Shown here: piece after piece, positions 28,009-36,488 of the stretch
Layout of the letters: each line of letters starts with the position of its first letter
Numbering within the stretch: the stretch's first letter is position 1
From: an uncultured Bacteroidales bacterium
Lineage (GTDB): Bacteria; Bacteroidota; Bacteroidia; Bacteroidales; Paludibacteraceae
Reading direction: 5' to 3'
Length of the DNA: 42,511 nt
NCBI GenBank assembly: GCA_903927945.1
Contig: CAIYOZ010000116.1
Location: 1 to 42,511, forward strand
Notes under the pieces: model-generated
Databases searched by the model: none
Seen by the model: the letters and a program-made list of their open reading frames with translations, nothing else
What the model was told of the DNA's origin: nothing
Position numbers and translations under genes: made by a program

Positions 28009-28452
28009 TTATTTCATAAATATCCCATTGAAGTACATCCAAACGATATATCTCAAGAACTTCCCTATAAGCATGTAGATAGCGACTTTCAGCCAGTTAC
28101 ACTTGAAAAAACCAGTGGCAACTGCAATTACATCACCAATAAAAGGTACAAAAGAGAAAAAAGCCAGCCAATCTCCATGCTTTTGAATCCTATTGGCAAA
28201 GGATTCCATCTTTTCCTTCTTGATGTGGAAATACTTTTCAATCCATTCAATCTTACCCAATAAACCCACATAATAACTCGTCATTCCTCCTAACCAGTTA
28301 CCCATAGTGGCAATAAAAACGCATTTCCACGGATCAAGTCCACTAAAAACCATGGCGGAAAAAATAACTTCAGAACTAAAAGGTACAACAGTAGCAGCTA
28401 AAAATGAAGCAAGGAAGAGGCCCAGATAGCCCAGTTCGGTGAGTCCTGACAT
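28009..28452 (-). CDS. VTT-domain membrane protein, YqaA family
   Basis: A 147-residue integral membrane protein with helices around LGLFLASFLAATVVPFSSEVI, CVFIATMGNWLGGMTSYYVG and WLAFFSFVPFIGDVIAVATGFF, which form the VTT/DedA fold typical of the short YqaA group. Members are linked to lipid or small-anion transport across the inner membrane; YqaA itself has no settled role. Its start overlaps the stop of the DUF6427-like gene by one base, so translation is coupled. Confidence 0.88.
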   Translation of the reverse strand: MSGLTELGYLGLFLASFLAATVVPFSSEVIFSAMVFSGLDPWKCVFIATMGNWLGGMTSYYVGLLGKIEWIEKYFHIKKEKMESFANRIQKHGDWLAFFSFVPFIGDVIAVATGFFKCNWLKVAIYMLIGKFLRYIVWMYFNGIFMK

Positions 28453-29444
28453 TAAAATATAAAGTATTTGGAAATGACAAAGGCAATATTAATCAGACAG
28501 AAAACCAGAAACAATATTCCATAGAAATTGTTCTGTTTCAGCGTTAACGGATGAGAAATCAACATAGAATATACTAACGCCAGAATGGGCAAAAATAATA
28601 TAAATTGATTCCTGAAAATAAAGGACAAAACAAATAATGAAATAAGAAGGAATAGCAGGAAATTCAACTTGTTTCGGGTATTTATGGCATCACTGTTAGT
28701 AATGGAATATAATCCTACAACACTTATGATCATGATAAGACCAATGGAGGCTGAATAAACAATTTCGGACAATGAAAAAGTGGATAAACTCAGGTCAATA
28801 TTGATTTTCAAGTTGAATATCTGGGAAAAATCAGATTCCGGATGTTGAGAGTAGATGACCGCCATGAATAAAATCCAGGGTGAAAGTGTTCCAAAAACAG
28901 AAGCCAGAAAGGTTCGCAATGAAAAACACTGAAACATCATAAATCCTATCCAACATACCGGAATAATAAAAATTAATGGGTTAATTAACAGGCTGGTAAG
29001 ACTAATTAGAAAACTGCCCATAAAAGCCTGTTCCGAAGCTTTGCGATCGCGCGACATGGTGAAAAAGTTGAACAAAGCCAAAACAAAAAATGTCAATCCC
29101 AAATTAGCAACTAACGAGGTATGGGTTTGATTCCAACAACTCATTAGCATGATAAAAATTAATATCGGTAAAAATGTACGGGTCCTGATGATCGTGAACC
29201 TGTTATTAATTTGGGCAATCAGAAATGCATTTAACAGTGTAAAGGCTATACAAATTATGTTTGATAGAATTGAAAATGGTATTAATATCGATTCTACAAC
29301 TTCAGCAATTGTTGTGTTTTGAGTAGGATAAGCTGAATAGCATCCGCCAAAATAAGCCGACATCCATACAACAAAACACATACCTACCAAAAACACCGCC
29401 AATGGAATACTCGGAACTACAATATTTTTTAATGAAACATGCAT
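28452..29444 (-). CDS. polytopic membrane protein, DUF6427-like
   Basis: A 330-residue protein made almost only of hydrophobic helices (about nine or ten), with two extracytoplasmic-looking loops (FNLKINIDLSLSTFS and SAYPTQNTTIAEVVE). It resembles the Bacteroidota-specific DUF6427 family, which has no known function. It overlaps the YqaA gene by one base and precedes it, so both are in one operon with the amidase. The membrane placement and neighbours suggest cell-envelope work, but this is only inference. Confidence 0.78.
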   Translation of the reverse strand: MHVSLKNIVVPSIPLAVFLVGMCFVVWMSAYFGGCYSAYPTQNTTIAEVVESILIPFSILSNIICIAFTLLNAFLIAQINNRFTIIRTRTFLPILIFIMLMSCWNQTHTSLVANLGLTFFVLALFNFFTMSRDRKASEQAFMGSFLISLTSLLINPLIFIIPVCWIGFMMFQCFSLRTFLASVFGTLSPWILFMAVIYSQHPESDFSQIFNLKINIDLSLSTFSLSEIVYSASIGLIMIISVVGLYSITNSDAINTRNKLNFLLFLLISLFVLSFIFRNQFILFLPILALVYSMLISHPLTLKQNNFYGILFLVFCLINIAFVISKYFIF

Positions 29445-29445
29445 T

Positions 29446-29577
29446 AATTAATGATTAACGATTAGTGATTATGGTAAATGATAAGTAAGTGATAAGTGCT
29501 AAAAATATTATTTACACTATTACTAACTTCTACTGCTACCGACTACCTACTACCTACTATAAACTACAAACTATAAA
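29446..29577. repeat. two heptamer-period tracts after the M3 peptidase
   Basis: A first tract runs from about 29446 to 29503 in units of 7 (taatgat, taacgat, tagtgat, tatggta, aatgata, agtaagt, gataagt). A second runs from about 29522 to 29577 (ctaccga, ctaccta, ctaccta, ctataaa, ctacaaa, ctataaa) and ends at the peptidase stop codon. On the mRNA strand the second tract reads TTTATAG, TTTGTAG, TAGGTAG and so on. Confidence 0.8.
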
Positions 29578-31671
29578 CTAGTTAAGTCCCCGTTTATCCA
29601 ACAACGCCTCAGAACTCGGTTTTTTACCACGAAATTTGATATACAATTTCATGGGATCATCAGTATCACCTCGCTCCAGGATATTCTTGCGAAATGAATC
29701 AGCAACCTTTTTGTTAAAGATATCCCCGGTTTCCTTGAACGCCTGGAATGCATCGGTATCCAGTTCTTCTGCCCAGGTATAACTGTAATATCCGGCCGAA
29801 TAACCTCCACCAAAAATATGGCTGAAGTAAGTGCTCCGATAACGGACAATAATCTCAGGTATCATCCCCATCCGTTTCAAGGAAGCATTTTCAAAGGCAG
29901 CAACATCCAAATTCGTAGTATCTTTAATCATATGATAATCCATATCCAACAGGGCTGCCGAGAGTAATTCTGTCATATTGAAGCCTTGGTTGAATTTACT
30001 GGTCAATTGAATTTTATCCATCAACTCTTTGGGCATAACCTCTCCGGTCTTATAATGACGGGCATATGTTTTCATGACTTCAGGTTCCCAACAAAAGTTT
30101 TCCATGAATTGTGAAGGCATTTCCACAAAATCACGCGCTACATTTGTTCCCGATAAACTTGGATACGTGCATTGAGTCAATAAACCATGAAGTGAATGTC
30201 CGAATTCGTGGAAAAGTGTTTCAACTTCATCCATATTCAGCAAAGAGGGTTTATCAGCAGTTGGTTTGGTGAAATTACCGATATTACAAACGATAGGTCT
30301 GTGATTGACTCCATCTTTGATATACTGGTCGGTAATGTTATTCATCCACGCCCCTGCCCTTTTACCCGGACGGGGAAAATAATCTGTATATAAAATACCA
30401 ATCAACGAACCATCTGTATTGCTAACTTCGAACACTTCAACATCCGGATTGTAAATTGGCATATTATCCAGTTTCTTAAACTTCAATCCATAGAGTCTGG
30501 AGGCAAGGTCGAATACTCCTTTGCGAACATTCTCCAGTTTGAAATATGGTTTCAGAGTTTCTTCCTCCAGGTTATACTTTGCCTTTCGTAATTTCTCAGT
30601 ATAGTACCACCAATCCCAGGGTTCAAGTTTTTGACCATTTCCTTCTGCATCCATTAGTTTTTGGAGATCTGCGGCTTCTTTTTTTGCCTTGTTTAACGAG
30701 GGCGTCCACACTGTTGCCAGAAAATCATATACTGCTTTAGGATTTTTGGCCATGGTATCATCCAGTATGAAGGCTGCAGAGGTGTCAAATCCAAGCAATT
30801 GAGCTTTCTGAGTTCTTTGTTTCATGATTCTGTTGATTACCGCCTTGTTGTCTTTCGCATTATCATGGTTAGCCCGGGTAGTGTAAGCCATCAACAATTC
30901 CTTTCGCAATTCTCGATTGTCGCTGTATTGAAGGACTGGTATGAAACTTGCCTTTTGGGTGGTAAATATCCATTTCCCCGCTTTTCCGGCGGCCTTGGCG
31001 GTTTCTGCTGCTGCCTGACGTACACCTTCAGGTAAACCGGCCAGATCTGCTACATTTGAAACTATTTTTTTGTATGAATTAGTTTCATCCAGCACATTTT
31101 GTCCATATGCCAGCTCTGCTAAACCAAGGTCTTTATTTATTTCTCGTAATTTGGCTTTTTGAGTATCGGTAAGCCCTGCCCCACTCCGGACAAAATTCCT
31201 ATGGTATTTCTCCAATAGTCGGATCTGCTCATTGGTCAGTCCTAATTTCTCACGGTTGTCGAACAATGTTTTTACCCGTTCGTAGAGTGCAGCATTCAGG
31301 TATATATTATCATTATGTTCCGAAAGTAGTGGGGTTACTTCATTCGCAATTTTGTCCATTCCCGGATTTGTGTTGCACGAATATAAGTTGAAAAACACGG
31401 AGCTCACTTTTTTGAGCAAATCACCACTAAAGTCAATGGCTGCAATGGTATTTTCGAATGTAGGTGCATCTTTGCTACCGGCAATTGCATTTATTTCAGC
31501 AGCTTGTTGTTTAATTCCGTCCTTAAAGGCCGGTAGATAATGCTCATTTTGTATTTTGTCAAAGGGTGGAGCACCATATTTATTCTGATACGTTGTGAAG
31601 AACGGATTGTCGGTTTTAGTACATCCCATCATGAGGATTCCAATCATTAGAGTGAATAAAATTCTTTTCAT
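29578..31671 (-). CDS. dcp: M3-family metallopeptidase lipoprotein (peptidyl-dipeptidase Dcp type)
   Basis: A 697-residue zinc peptidase. The N terminus is a lipoprotein signal (ILMMGC, lipobox cysteine C17). The zinc motif HEFGHSLH lies near residue 488 (metal H-E-x-x-H), with GTNVARDFVEMPSQFMENF downstream (the second-zinc-ligand region). The overall form is that of peptidyl-dipeptidase Dcp, which removes dipeptides from the C terminus of oligopeptides. The lipobox implies membrane anchoring outside the cytosol. A promoter at 31709-31740 is the best in the window. Heptamer tracts lie directly after the stop. It is surrounded by same-strand genes but looks like its own unit. Confidence 0.95.
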   Translation of the reverse strand: MKRILFTLMIGILMMGCTKTDNPFFTTYQNKYGAPPFDKIQNEHYLPAFKDGIKQQAAEINAIAGSKDAPTFENTIAAIDFSGDLLKKVSSVFFNLYSCNTNPGMDKIANEVTPLLSEHNDNIYLNAALYERVKTLFDNREKLGLTNEQIRLLEKYHRNFVRSGAGLTDTQKAKLREINKDLGLAELAYGQNVLDETNSYKKIVSNVADLAGLPEGVRQAAAETAKAAGKAGKWIFTTQKASFIPVLQYSDNRELRKELLMAYTTRANHDNAKDNKAVINRIMKQRTQKAQLLGFDTSAAFILDDTMAKNPKAVYDFLATVWTPSLNKAKKEAADLQKLMDAEGNGQKLEPWDWWYYTEKLRKAKYNLEEETLKPYFKLENVRKGVFDLASRLYGLKFKKLDNMPIYNPDVEVFEVSNTDGSLIGILYTDYFPRPGKRAGAWMNNITDQYIKDGVNHRPIVCNIGNFTKPTADKPSLLNMDEVETLFHEFGHSLHGLLTQCTYPSLSGTNVARDFVEMPSQFMENFCWEPEVMKTYARHYKTGEVMPKELMDKIQLTSKFNQGFNMTELLSAALLDMDYHMIKDTTNLDVAAFENASLKRMGMIPEIIVRYRSTYFSHIFGGGYSAGYYSYTWAEELDTDAFQAFKETGDIFNKKVADSFRKNILERGDTDDPMKLYIKFRGKKPSSEALLDKRGLN

Positions 31672-31708
31672 TTTATCGAAGTATTAGATTTTAAAGTGGT
31701 TTCAAGCA

Positions 31709-31740
31709 CAAAGATAAGGAATATGTATTTAACACACCAA
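31709..31740 (-). promoter_or_regulatory. promoter of the M3 peptidase
   Basis: On the minus strand TATCTTTG (31716 to 31709) is a full -7 match and a TTG (31740-31738) lies 21 bp upstream, close to the Bacteroidota -33 position. The peptidase ATG is 38 bp beyond the box. Confidence 0.7.
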
Positions 31741-31833
31741 CTTACCCTCCGTTTTATTTTATTTTTTGTGAAATATCGTAATTGAAAGCACGTATTGAGC
31801 ATAGTCATGTAATAAAAAAACATAGAAAAACAT

Positions 31834-31853
31834 AATCGGAATGTAATCCGATT
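31834..31853 (-). terminator. ribF terminator
   Basis: A perfect 7-bp stem, aatcgga (31834-31840) with tccgatt (31847-31853), loop atgtaa, is followed on the minus strand by tttttctatgttttttt. It lies about 140 bp after the ribF stop, beyond the heptamer tract. Confidence 0.65.
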
Positions 31854-31907
31854 TATGCCTATCCATCCTTCATTTTTCTATTTTCTTGTATCGTCCTGAT
31901 TTTTTTT

Positions 31908-31994
31908 ACTTCTTACTACCGACTTCTTACTACCGACTCATTCCTCACCTCTCATTCCTCTTTCCTCTTTCCTTGCCTCTTACCTCTTACCTCT
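31908..31994. repeat. heptamer-period tract against the ribF stop codon
   Basis: Continuous 7-bp units, starting with two identical 14-mers (acttcttactaccg) and ending tttcctt, gcctctt, acctctt, acctcta. On the ribF mRNA strand this reads AGGTAAGAGGTAAGAGG..., and many of the units contain TAA, TAG or TGA. Confidence 0.85.
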
Positions 31995-32916
31995 ATAAAA
32001 TAGCCATTACCGCCAGTTTATCTTTTTGAAGCTGATTTTTCAATTCTTCAATGCCGTTGAATTTCTGTTCTTCCCGAATCTTATGGATAAATTCTATTTT
32101 CAGGAATTGATGGTATATATCTTCATCGAAATCGAGAATGTGTACCTCCAGACTTATGTTTTGTCCGTTTTCCAGGGTAGGCCTGTTTCCAATATTCATC
32201 ATGCCTTTTAATTGCAGGTTATTCCATTCAACACGGACAGCATAGACTCCAATAGCCGGTATCAACTTATCGGGATCTTGTATGTCAATATTTGCAGTGG
32301 GAAAACCAATCCCCCTCCCATTTTTAAATCCTTCGACAACACTGCCCTGGATAGAAAACGGGTAAGTCAACAAACGGTTTGCCAATTCCACATCCCCCTT
32401 TTTCAAAGCAGCCCGAATTTCTGATGAACTGATATTCTTATCTTCGTCCGTTTTAAATTCAGTCGCCTTGAACACGTCCATACCCAGCTCCTCACAGTAC
32501 TTCTTATAATCTGGATAACCTTCTTCCCGGTTATGTCCAAACCGGTGATCATGACCAACCAAAAGGGTATGTACGTTGAACTGCTCTTTTAAAACAGTCT
32601 TAAGAAAATCATAGGCCGACAGTTTTGCCATATCGATTGTAAAGTTCAGCACTATGCAACCGTCGATACCTGTTGACTCCAATTGTCTGAGTTTTTCAGG
32701 CAAGGTGGTTAGCAGCTCCGGTTGAAAATCAGTATTCAATACTTTACGGGGATGAACCGCAAAGGTGACTACCATACTTTTCAGGTTTTGAAGCTTTGCA
32801 ATCCCTTTGAGCTCTTCGATCAAAAACCGGTGACCTGCATGCACCCCATCAAAGAAGCCTACAGTGGCTACGCAGGGCGATATGTTTCTTGCTTTTGATT
32901 GATCAATAATTTCCAT
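31993..32916 (-). CDS. ribF: bifunctional riboflavin kinase / FAD synthetase
   Basis: A 307-residue enzyme that phosphorylates riboflavin to FMN and adenylates it to FAD in the cytosol. The N-terminal nucleotidyltransferase domain shows ATVGFFDGVHAGHRFLI (HxGH motif) and VGHDHRFGHNREEGY. The C-terminal flavokinase domain carries GRGIGFPTANI and IGNRPT. The ATG at 32916 is chosen over 32940: it leaves a 7-bp gap to the HAD gene instead of an overlap and agrees with the family start MEIID. It is co-transcribed with the HAD phosphatase upstream. FMN supply is of interest here because two flavodoxins are in the same window, but they are far away. Confidence 0.95.
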   Translation of the reverse strand: MEIIDQSKARNISPCVATVGFFDGVHAGHRFLIEELKGIAKLQNLKSMVVTFAVHPRKVLNTDFQPELLTTLPEKLRQLESTGIDGCIVLNFTIDMAKLSAYDFLKTVLKEQFNVHTLLVGHDHRFGHNREEGYPDYKKYCEELGMDVFKATEFKTDEDKNISSSEIRAALKKGDVELANRLLTYPFSIQGSVVEGFKNGRGIGFPTANIDIQDPDKLIPAIGVYAVRVEWNNLQLKGMMNIGNRPTLENGQNISLEVHILDFDEDIYHQFLKIEFIHKIREEQKFNGIEELKNQLQKDKLAVMAIL

Positions 32917-32923
32917 AATATTT

Positions 32924-33559
32924 TTACTCCCAGGTTTCACGGTCTAATAAAAAACTTAAATCTTCGTGCTCTCTCACCAAATAAGTCTGCATGCCTTGAC
33001 GATTAGCTTCCTGTATGTTTTTAATGCCGTCATCAAGAAATAAACAGGCATGGGCCTCAACTTTTTCAGACGCCAGGATGTTTTCAAATACTTCCTTATC
33101 CGGTTTTGCCATTTTCATTTCATACGACAGATAACACTTGTCGAAATAATCATCCATTTTCTTTCCGTTTTTCAAATACATCTCCCTTTCCGAATTCGGG
33201 AAATGAATGATATTGGTATTACTAAGTAAAACAACACGGAATCTTTTCCGAAGTTCAAGCAGCATATCCAATTTCTCCTTGGGAACATCAAGAAGGAATG
33301 AACACCAGGCCTCATCAATTTGTTGATCAGTGAGTGGATGCTTTGTCAGCTTTCGTAACTCGCTCCTAAATTCTTCTGCATTGATTTCTCCCTTTTCCAG
33401 TTGCATAAAGAATCCCGATTGGGCGAAGTTATTCAGGTACTGTTCGAAGTTTTTGAGTCCTAATTGCTTGAAATTCATTATGCATTGATGAATGTCCAGA
33501 TTGATGAGCACGCCTCCGAAATCAAATATCAGCGTGGTTATATTTTTAAAATGTTTCAT
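32924..33559 (-). CDS. HAD-superfamily phosphatase
   Basis: A 211-residue HAD hydrolase of the YihX / haloalkanoic-acid-like group. Motif I is IFDFGGVLINLD (nucleophile Asp), motif II LLSNTNIIHF, motif III the K in KPDKEVFENIL and motif IV LFLDDGIKNI. The cap is helical and lies between motifs I and II. The family acts on sugar phosphates and flavin phosphates; position next to ribF makes a flavin-phosphate substrate possible. The ATG at 33559 is chosen because a TATCTTTG box (33636-33629) lies upstream of it but downstream of an in-frame ATG at 33652. Confidence 0.9.
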   Translation of the reverse strand: MKHFKNITTLIFDFGGVLINLDIHQCIMNFKQLGLKNFEQYLNNFAQSGFFMQLEKGEINAEEFRSELRKLTKHPLTDQQIDEAWCSFLLDVPKEKLDMLLELRKRFRVVLLSNTNIIHFPNSEREMYLKNGKKMDDYFDKCYLSYEMKMAKPDKEVFENILASEKVEAHACLFLDDGIKNIQEANRQGMQTYLVREHEDLSFLLDRETWE

Positions 33560-33587
33560 GAAAGGATAAAAAATATGACGGATAATT

Positions 33588-33617
33588 TTTGCAGTATAAC
33601 AAAATTTACTACTTTTG
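33588..33617 (+). promoter_or_regulatory. promoter of the tRNA gene
   Basis: TTTG (33588-33591) and TACTTTTG (33610-33617) are separated by 18 bp, a good match to the Bacteroidota -33/-7 pair. The tRNA starts 41 bp after the -7 box. Confidence 0.65.
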
Positions 33618-33628
33618 CATTCGCTTTG

Positions 33629-33636
33629 CAAAGATA
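33629..33636 (-). promoter_or_regulatory. -7 box TATCTTTG of the HAD / ribF operon
   Basis: A full TAnnTTTG match on the minus strand, 70 bp before the HAD start. It shares the palindrome ctttgcaaag (33624-33633) with the region just downstream of the tRNA promoter, so the two promoters nearly overlap. Confidence 0.6.
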
Positions 33637-33657
33637 CACAATTTTTTCGCAAATGTG

Positions 33658-33732
33658 GGGCCTATAGCTCAGTTGGTTAGTAGCACCTGACTCATAATCA
33701 GGGGGTCACTGGTTCAAGCCCAGTTGGGCCCA
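33658..33732 (+). tRNA. tRNA with anticodon CAT (Ile2 or Met)
   Basis: A 75-nt cloverleaf. The acceptor stem gggccta (33658-33664) pairs with tgggccc (33725-33731), followed by discriminator A. The anticodon stem is CCTGA/TCAGG with loop CTCATAA (anticodon CAT), and the T-arm is ACTGG-TTCAAGC-CCAGT. No CCA is encoded. C4:G69 and C5:G68 in the acceptor and the CTCATAA loop fit a lysidine-type tRNA-Ile2, but an elongator tRNA-Met cannot be excluded. The D-arm reads GCTC-agttggttag-TAGC: compared with the common GAGC there is an extra base and a C-T mismatch at 13-22. Confidence 0.92.
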
Positions 33733-33820
33733 CAATGAAAATGAAACACTTACACATTCACTTGTGTCGGTGTTTTTTTTGTTTGTAGTGAATATCAGGC
33801 CCTTTAACTTTTATTTTTTA

Positions 33821-33828
33821 TATCTTTG
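33821..33828 (+). promoter_or_regulatory. -7 box TATCTTTG for the Omp85-type gene
   Basis: A full TAnnTTTG match 115 bp before the ATG, giving a leader of about 107 nt. No -33 element is evident at the usual distance. Confidence 0.5.
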
Positions 33829-33942
33829 ACCCAAACAAAAATAATCAGGCTAAGACTGCGACTTTCAAATACAGTTTTAACCAATTAAACAAGTTGGAGG
33901 AATAAACAGTTCTCTCTAGACTTACCATTAAGTGATTACCCA

Positions 33943-35220
33943 ATGAAAAAAACAGCAATCATTTTTTGCTTATCCATTTGCCTGATGGTTGCTTTTGCGG
34001 ATCAACCTGTGAAAACAGGTCTTGGTTTTGGAGCATTGCCTGCTGTTTCATTTGATTCCGACTTGGGTTTTCAATATGGGGCATTAGTGAATCTTTATCT
34101 TTATGGGGATGGATCACGGTTTCCTAAATACAACCATTCACTCTACCTTGAACTTTCCACCTATACCAAAGGTACGACTATCGCCAGGATGAGATATGAT
34201 TCGGAGTTTTTGATTCCAAAAGTGCGTACTACAATCGATGTGAGTTATGTGACTGATCAAATGTCCGATTTCTATGGGTTCAATGGATATCAAAGCGCAT
34301 ATGATCCGGGACTGGTGACCAGTTCGAACCGACTCTTCTATAAAAACGAAAAAGATATGTTCAGGGCCAAAGCCGATTTCCAGGGTTATTTTGGCGAATC
34401 AAGGCTTGGATGGGTTGCCGGATACACCTACTATCATTTTAAAATGGATACCGTCAATAACTCTCAACTTGGTATTGTCAAGACCGGTGAAACACTGTTC
34501 GAAAAATATAAGGATTGGGGAATTATCAACTCCGTAGAAGCCCCCGGAGGCAGCATTAATTATTTTAAGTTTGGCTTGAAATACGATTCACGTGACCAAC
34601 TGGCGTGTCCCACGAAGGGTGTTTTTACGGAAGTCGTAATACAAACAGCACCTAAATTCCTGAATGAAACATTTCCGCATTCAAAGCTGGCAATTATCCA
34701 GAGACAGTATTTCACACTGGCCAAAGATTTATCATTTGCCTACCGGCTCGATTATCAAATGTCGCTGGGGAATAATCATGTGCCCTACTATGCCCAACCA
34801 TTGTTGATTACAAGTTATTTGGTTGCTGCTACCAATCAGGGACTAGGAGGTAAAAGTTCTGTACGGGGAATTCTTAGGAATCGTATCATTGGGGATAATG
34901 TAGGTTTCGGTAATTTCGAACTCCGATACAAATTTGTTCGTTTTGACTGGTTGAAACAAAACTTCTATGTGGGAACAAATGTCTTTTTCGACTCAGGGAT
35001 TATCCTTAAGCCTATTGAAATTAATCTGGCGAATGTATCTCCGAGTGATAAAGCTACTTATTTCAATGATTACAGTGCAGGCAAATTCCATTCCTCTGCA
35101 GGCTTAGGATTGAAGATAGGCTGGAATGAAAACTTTGTAATATCAACGGAGTTTGGCAAAGCTTTTAATGAACAGGATGGAAACACGGGATTTTATATCG
35201 GTCTTAATTATTTATTCTAA
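33943..35220 (+). CDS. outer-membrane beta-barrel protein, Omp85/BamA superfamily C-terminal type
   Basis: A 425-residue exported protein. A signal peptide of about 19 residues (AIIFCLSICLMVAFA/D) is followed by a barrel of alternating strands with no POTRA domains. Near residue 306 the run GKSSVRGILRNRIIGDN resembles the VRG(Y/F) motif of Omp85 L6 loops, and the protein ends in an aromatic residue (YIGLNYLF), as outer-membrane barrels do. It looks like the barrel-only Omp85 relatives common in Bacteroidota. Its role (assembly factor, transporter or autolipase-like pore) is unknown. It stands alone between the tRNA and the glycosyltransferase. Confidence 0.8.
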   Translation: MKKTAIIFCLSICLMVAFADQPVKTGLGFGALPAVSFDSDLGFQYGALVNLYLYGDGSRFPKYNHSLYLELSTYTKGTTIARMRYDSEFLIPKVRTTIDVSYVTDQMSDFYGFNGYQSAYDPGLVTSSNRLFYKNEKDMFRAKADFQGYFGESRLGWVAGYTYYHFKMDTVNNSQLGIVKTGETLFEKYKDWGIINSVEAPGGSINYFKFGLKYDSRDQLACPTKGVFTEVVIQTAPKFLNETFPHSKLAIIQRQYFTLAKDLSFAYRLDYQMSLGNNHVPYYAQPLLITSYLVAATNQGLGGKSSVRGILRNRIIGDNVGFGNFELRYKFVRFDWLKQNFYVGTNVFFDSGIILKPIEINLANVSPSDKATYFNDYSAGKFHSSAGLGLKIGWNENFVISTEFGKAFNEQDGNTGFYIGLNYLF

Positions 35221-35297
35221 GAACCTAAGTTTCTAACTTTTTGAATGAATAGACTTTTTACTGAAAATTATTTCTAAAATTAATAAAAAACATAAAC

Positions 35298-36395
35298 ATG
35301 TGGTGGTTCTATTGCAGTACGCTAAGCATTAGCCTTTTATATCTCGTACTCATTTTATTTTTTTATATAGGTTGGAGACGTATCTCTGTATTTGTACCCA
35401 TAGAATATCAAACGATTCGCACTAAAATATCGGTTGTCGTAGCCTGCCGGAATGAAGAAGATCATATCCGTCAGCTGATCGGATGTATGGCTCAACAAAG
35501 TTTTCAAAATTTCGAGCTTATTTTGGTAAATGATCACTCGGTCGATGCTACGTTAAATTACATTCTAGCTGCAAAAGAATCCTTTCCTCAAATTCAATTG
35601 GTGAATGCAACTGGTTTTGGGAAGAAAAATGCATTGAAAGAAGGCATTTTGCATTCTTCTAACAAGTTGATTATCACAACCGATGCAGACTGTATGCCCT
35701 CTTATCATTGGCTCGAATCTATAGTCTGCTTTTATAGAAAATATCGGAGTGATCTTATCATTTGCCCTGTAAAACTTTCTGGAAAGGATTCCTTATTTTC
35801 ATACCTTCAGGTGCTCGAATTCACAAGCTTGGTGGCAGCAGCTGCCGGATCGTCAGGCGTAGGGATGCCTATCTTATGCAATGGTGCAAATCTGGCATTT
35901 ACTAAGAAATGTTGGTTGGAAAGTCAAGATGACTTGCATAATGAAGAACAATCGGGAGATGATATGTTTTTAATGGAAAGTGTTAAGAAAAGGGGTGGTA
36001 CTATTCGGTTTTTAAAATCTGAATCGTCTTTTATTTCTACTAAACAGGCTGATACTCTCGGTGAATTTATACGGCAACGACGGAGATGGACTTCTAAATC
36101 TCCCGCATTTACCGATTTTCACATTATTGTAACGGCCTGTATCATTTTGGCAATCAACGCTCTATCATTATCACTGCTGACAGCCTCATTTTTCAATCAC
36201 TCAGTGTTGATAACTTTCGGATCCTTATTTTTCTTTAAGTACGCACTCGACACTTTCTTTTTATATGCAGTCAGTAAATTTTTTCAGCTAAACAATATCT
36301 GGTATTATTCTTTGCTGTTATCGGCTATCTACCCTTTTTATATTGTTTTTGTGGCCTTCTCCACCTTCCTGTTCAAACCAAAAAAATGGAAATAA
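35298..36395 (+). CDS. membrane-bound family 2 glycosyltransferase
   Basis: A 365-residue protein. A first helix (LSISLLYLVLILFFYIGW) anchors it, followed by the GT-A domain: SVVVACRNEEDHI, the D in LVNDHS, the metal-binding DAD at 129-131 (TTDADCMP), the acceptor-side GDDMFLMES and the QRRRW motif typical of processive or membrane GT2 enzymes. Three or so helices close the protein (IIVTACIILAINALSLSLL, LITFGSLFFFKYALDTFFLYAV, IYPFYIVFVAFSTFLF). It transfers a sugar from a nucleotide donor to an unknown acceptor in the cell envelope. No other glycan genes are close. Confidence 0.92.
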   Translation: MWWFYCSTLSISLLYLVLILFFYIGWRRISVFVPIEYQTIRTKISVVVACRNEEDHIRQLIGCMAQQSFQNFELILVNDHSVDATLNYILAAKESFPQIQLVNATGFGKKNALKEGILHSSNKLIITTDADCMPSYHWLESIVCFYRKYRSDLIICPVKLSGKDSLFSYLQVLEFTSLVAAAAGSSGVGMPILCNGANLAFTKKCWLESQDDLHNEEQSGDDMFLMESVKKRGGTIRFLKSESSFISTKQADTLGEFIRQRRRWTSKSPAFTDFHIIVTACIILAINALSLSLLTASFFNHSVLITFGSLFFFKYALDTFFLYAVSKFFQLNNIWYYSLLLSAIYPFYIVFVAFSTFLFKPKKWK

Positions 36396-36399
36396 AACC

Positions 36400-36475
36400 T
36401 CACAAAACCTCAAAACGTACGAAGTACCTTTGAGCGTTTTCTTAAGTTCTTTTCCTTTGAGCGTTTTCGAATAAA
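36400..36475. repeat. repeats and a hairpin between the glycosyltransferase and the Rieske-like gene
   Basis: CCTTTGAGCGTTTTC occurs at 36427-36441 and again at 36455-36469. Just upstream tcaaaacgtac (36410-36420) pairs imperfectly with gtacctttga (36424-36433). It may terminate one or both of the convergent genes. Boundaries are approximate. Confidence 0.5.
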
Positions 36476-36488
36476 TTGTTTATCTGTT

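Larger units (their letters stand above)
31672..31992. other. 321-bp gap between ribF and the M3 peptidase
   Basis: No gene is supported. From the peptidase side it holds the peptidase promoter, a ribF terminator and a heptamer tract that runs up to the ribF stop (all listed separately). Confidence 0.7.
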
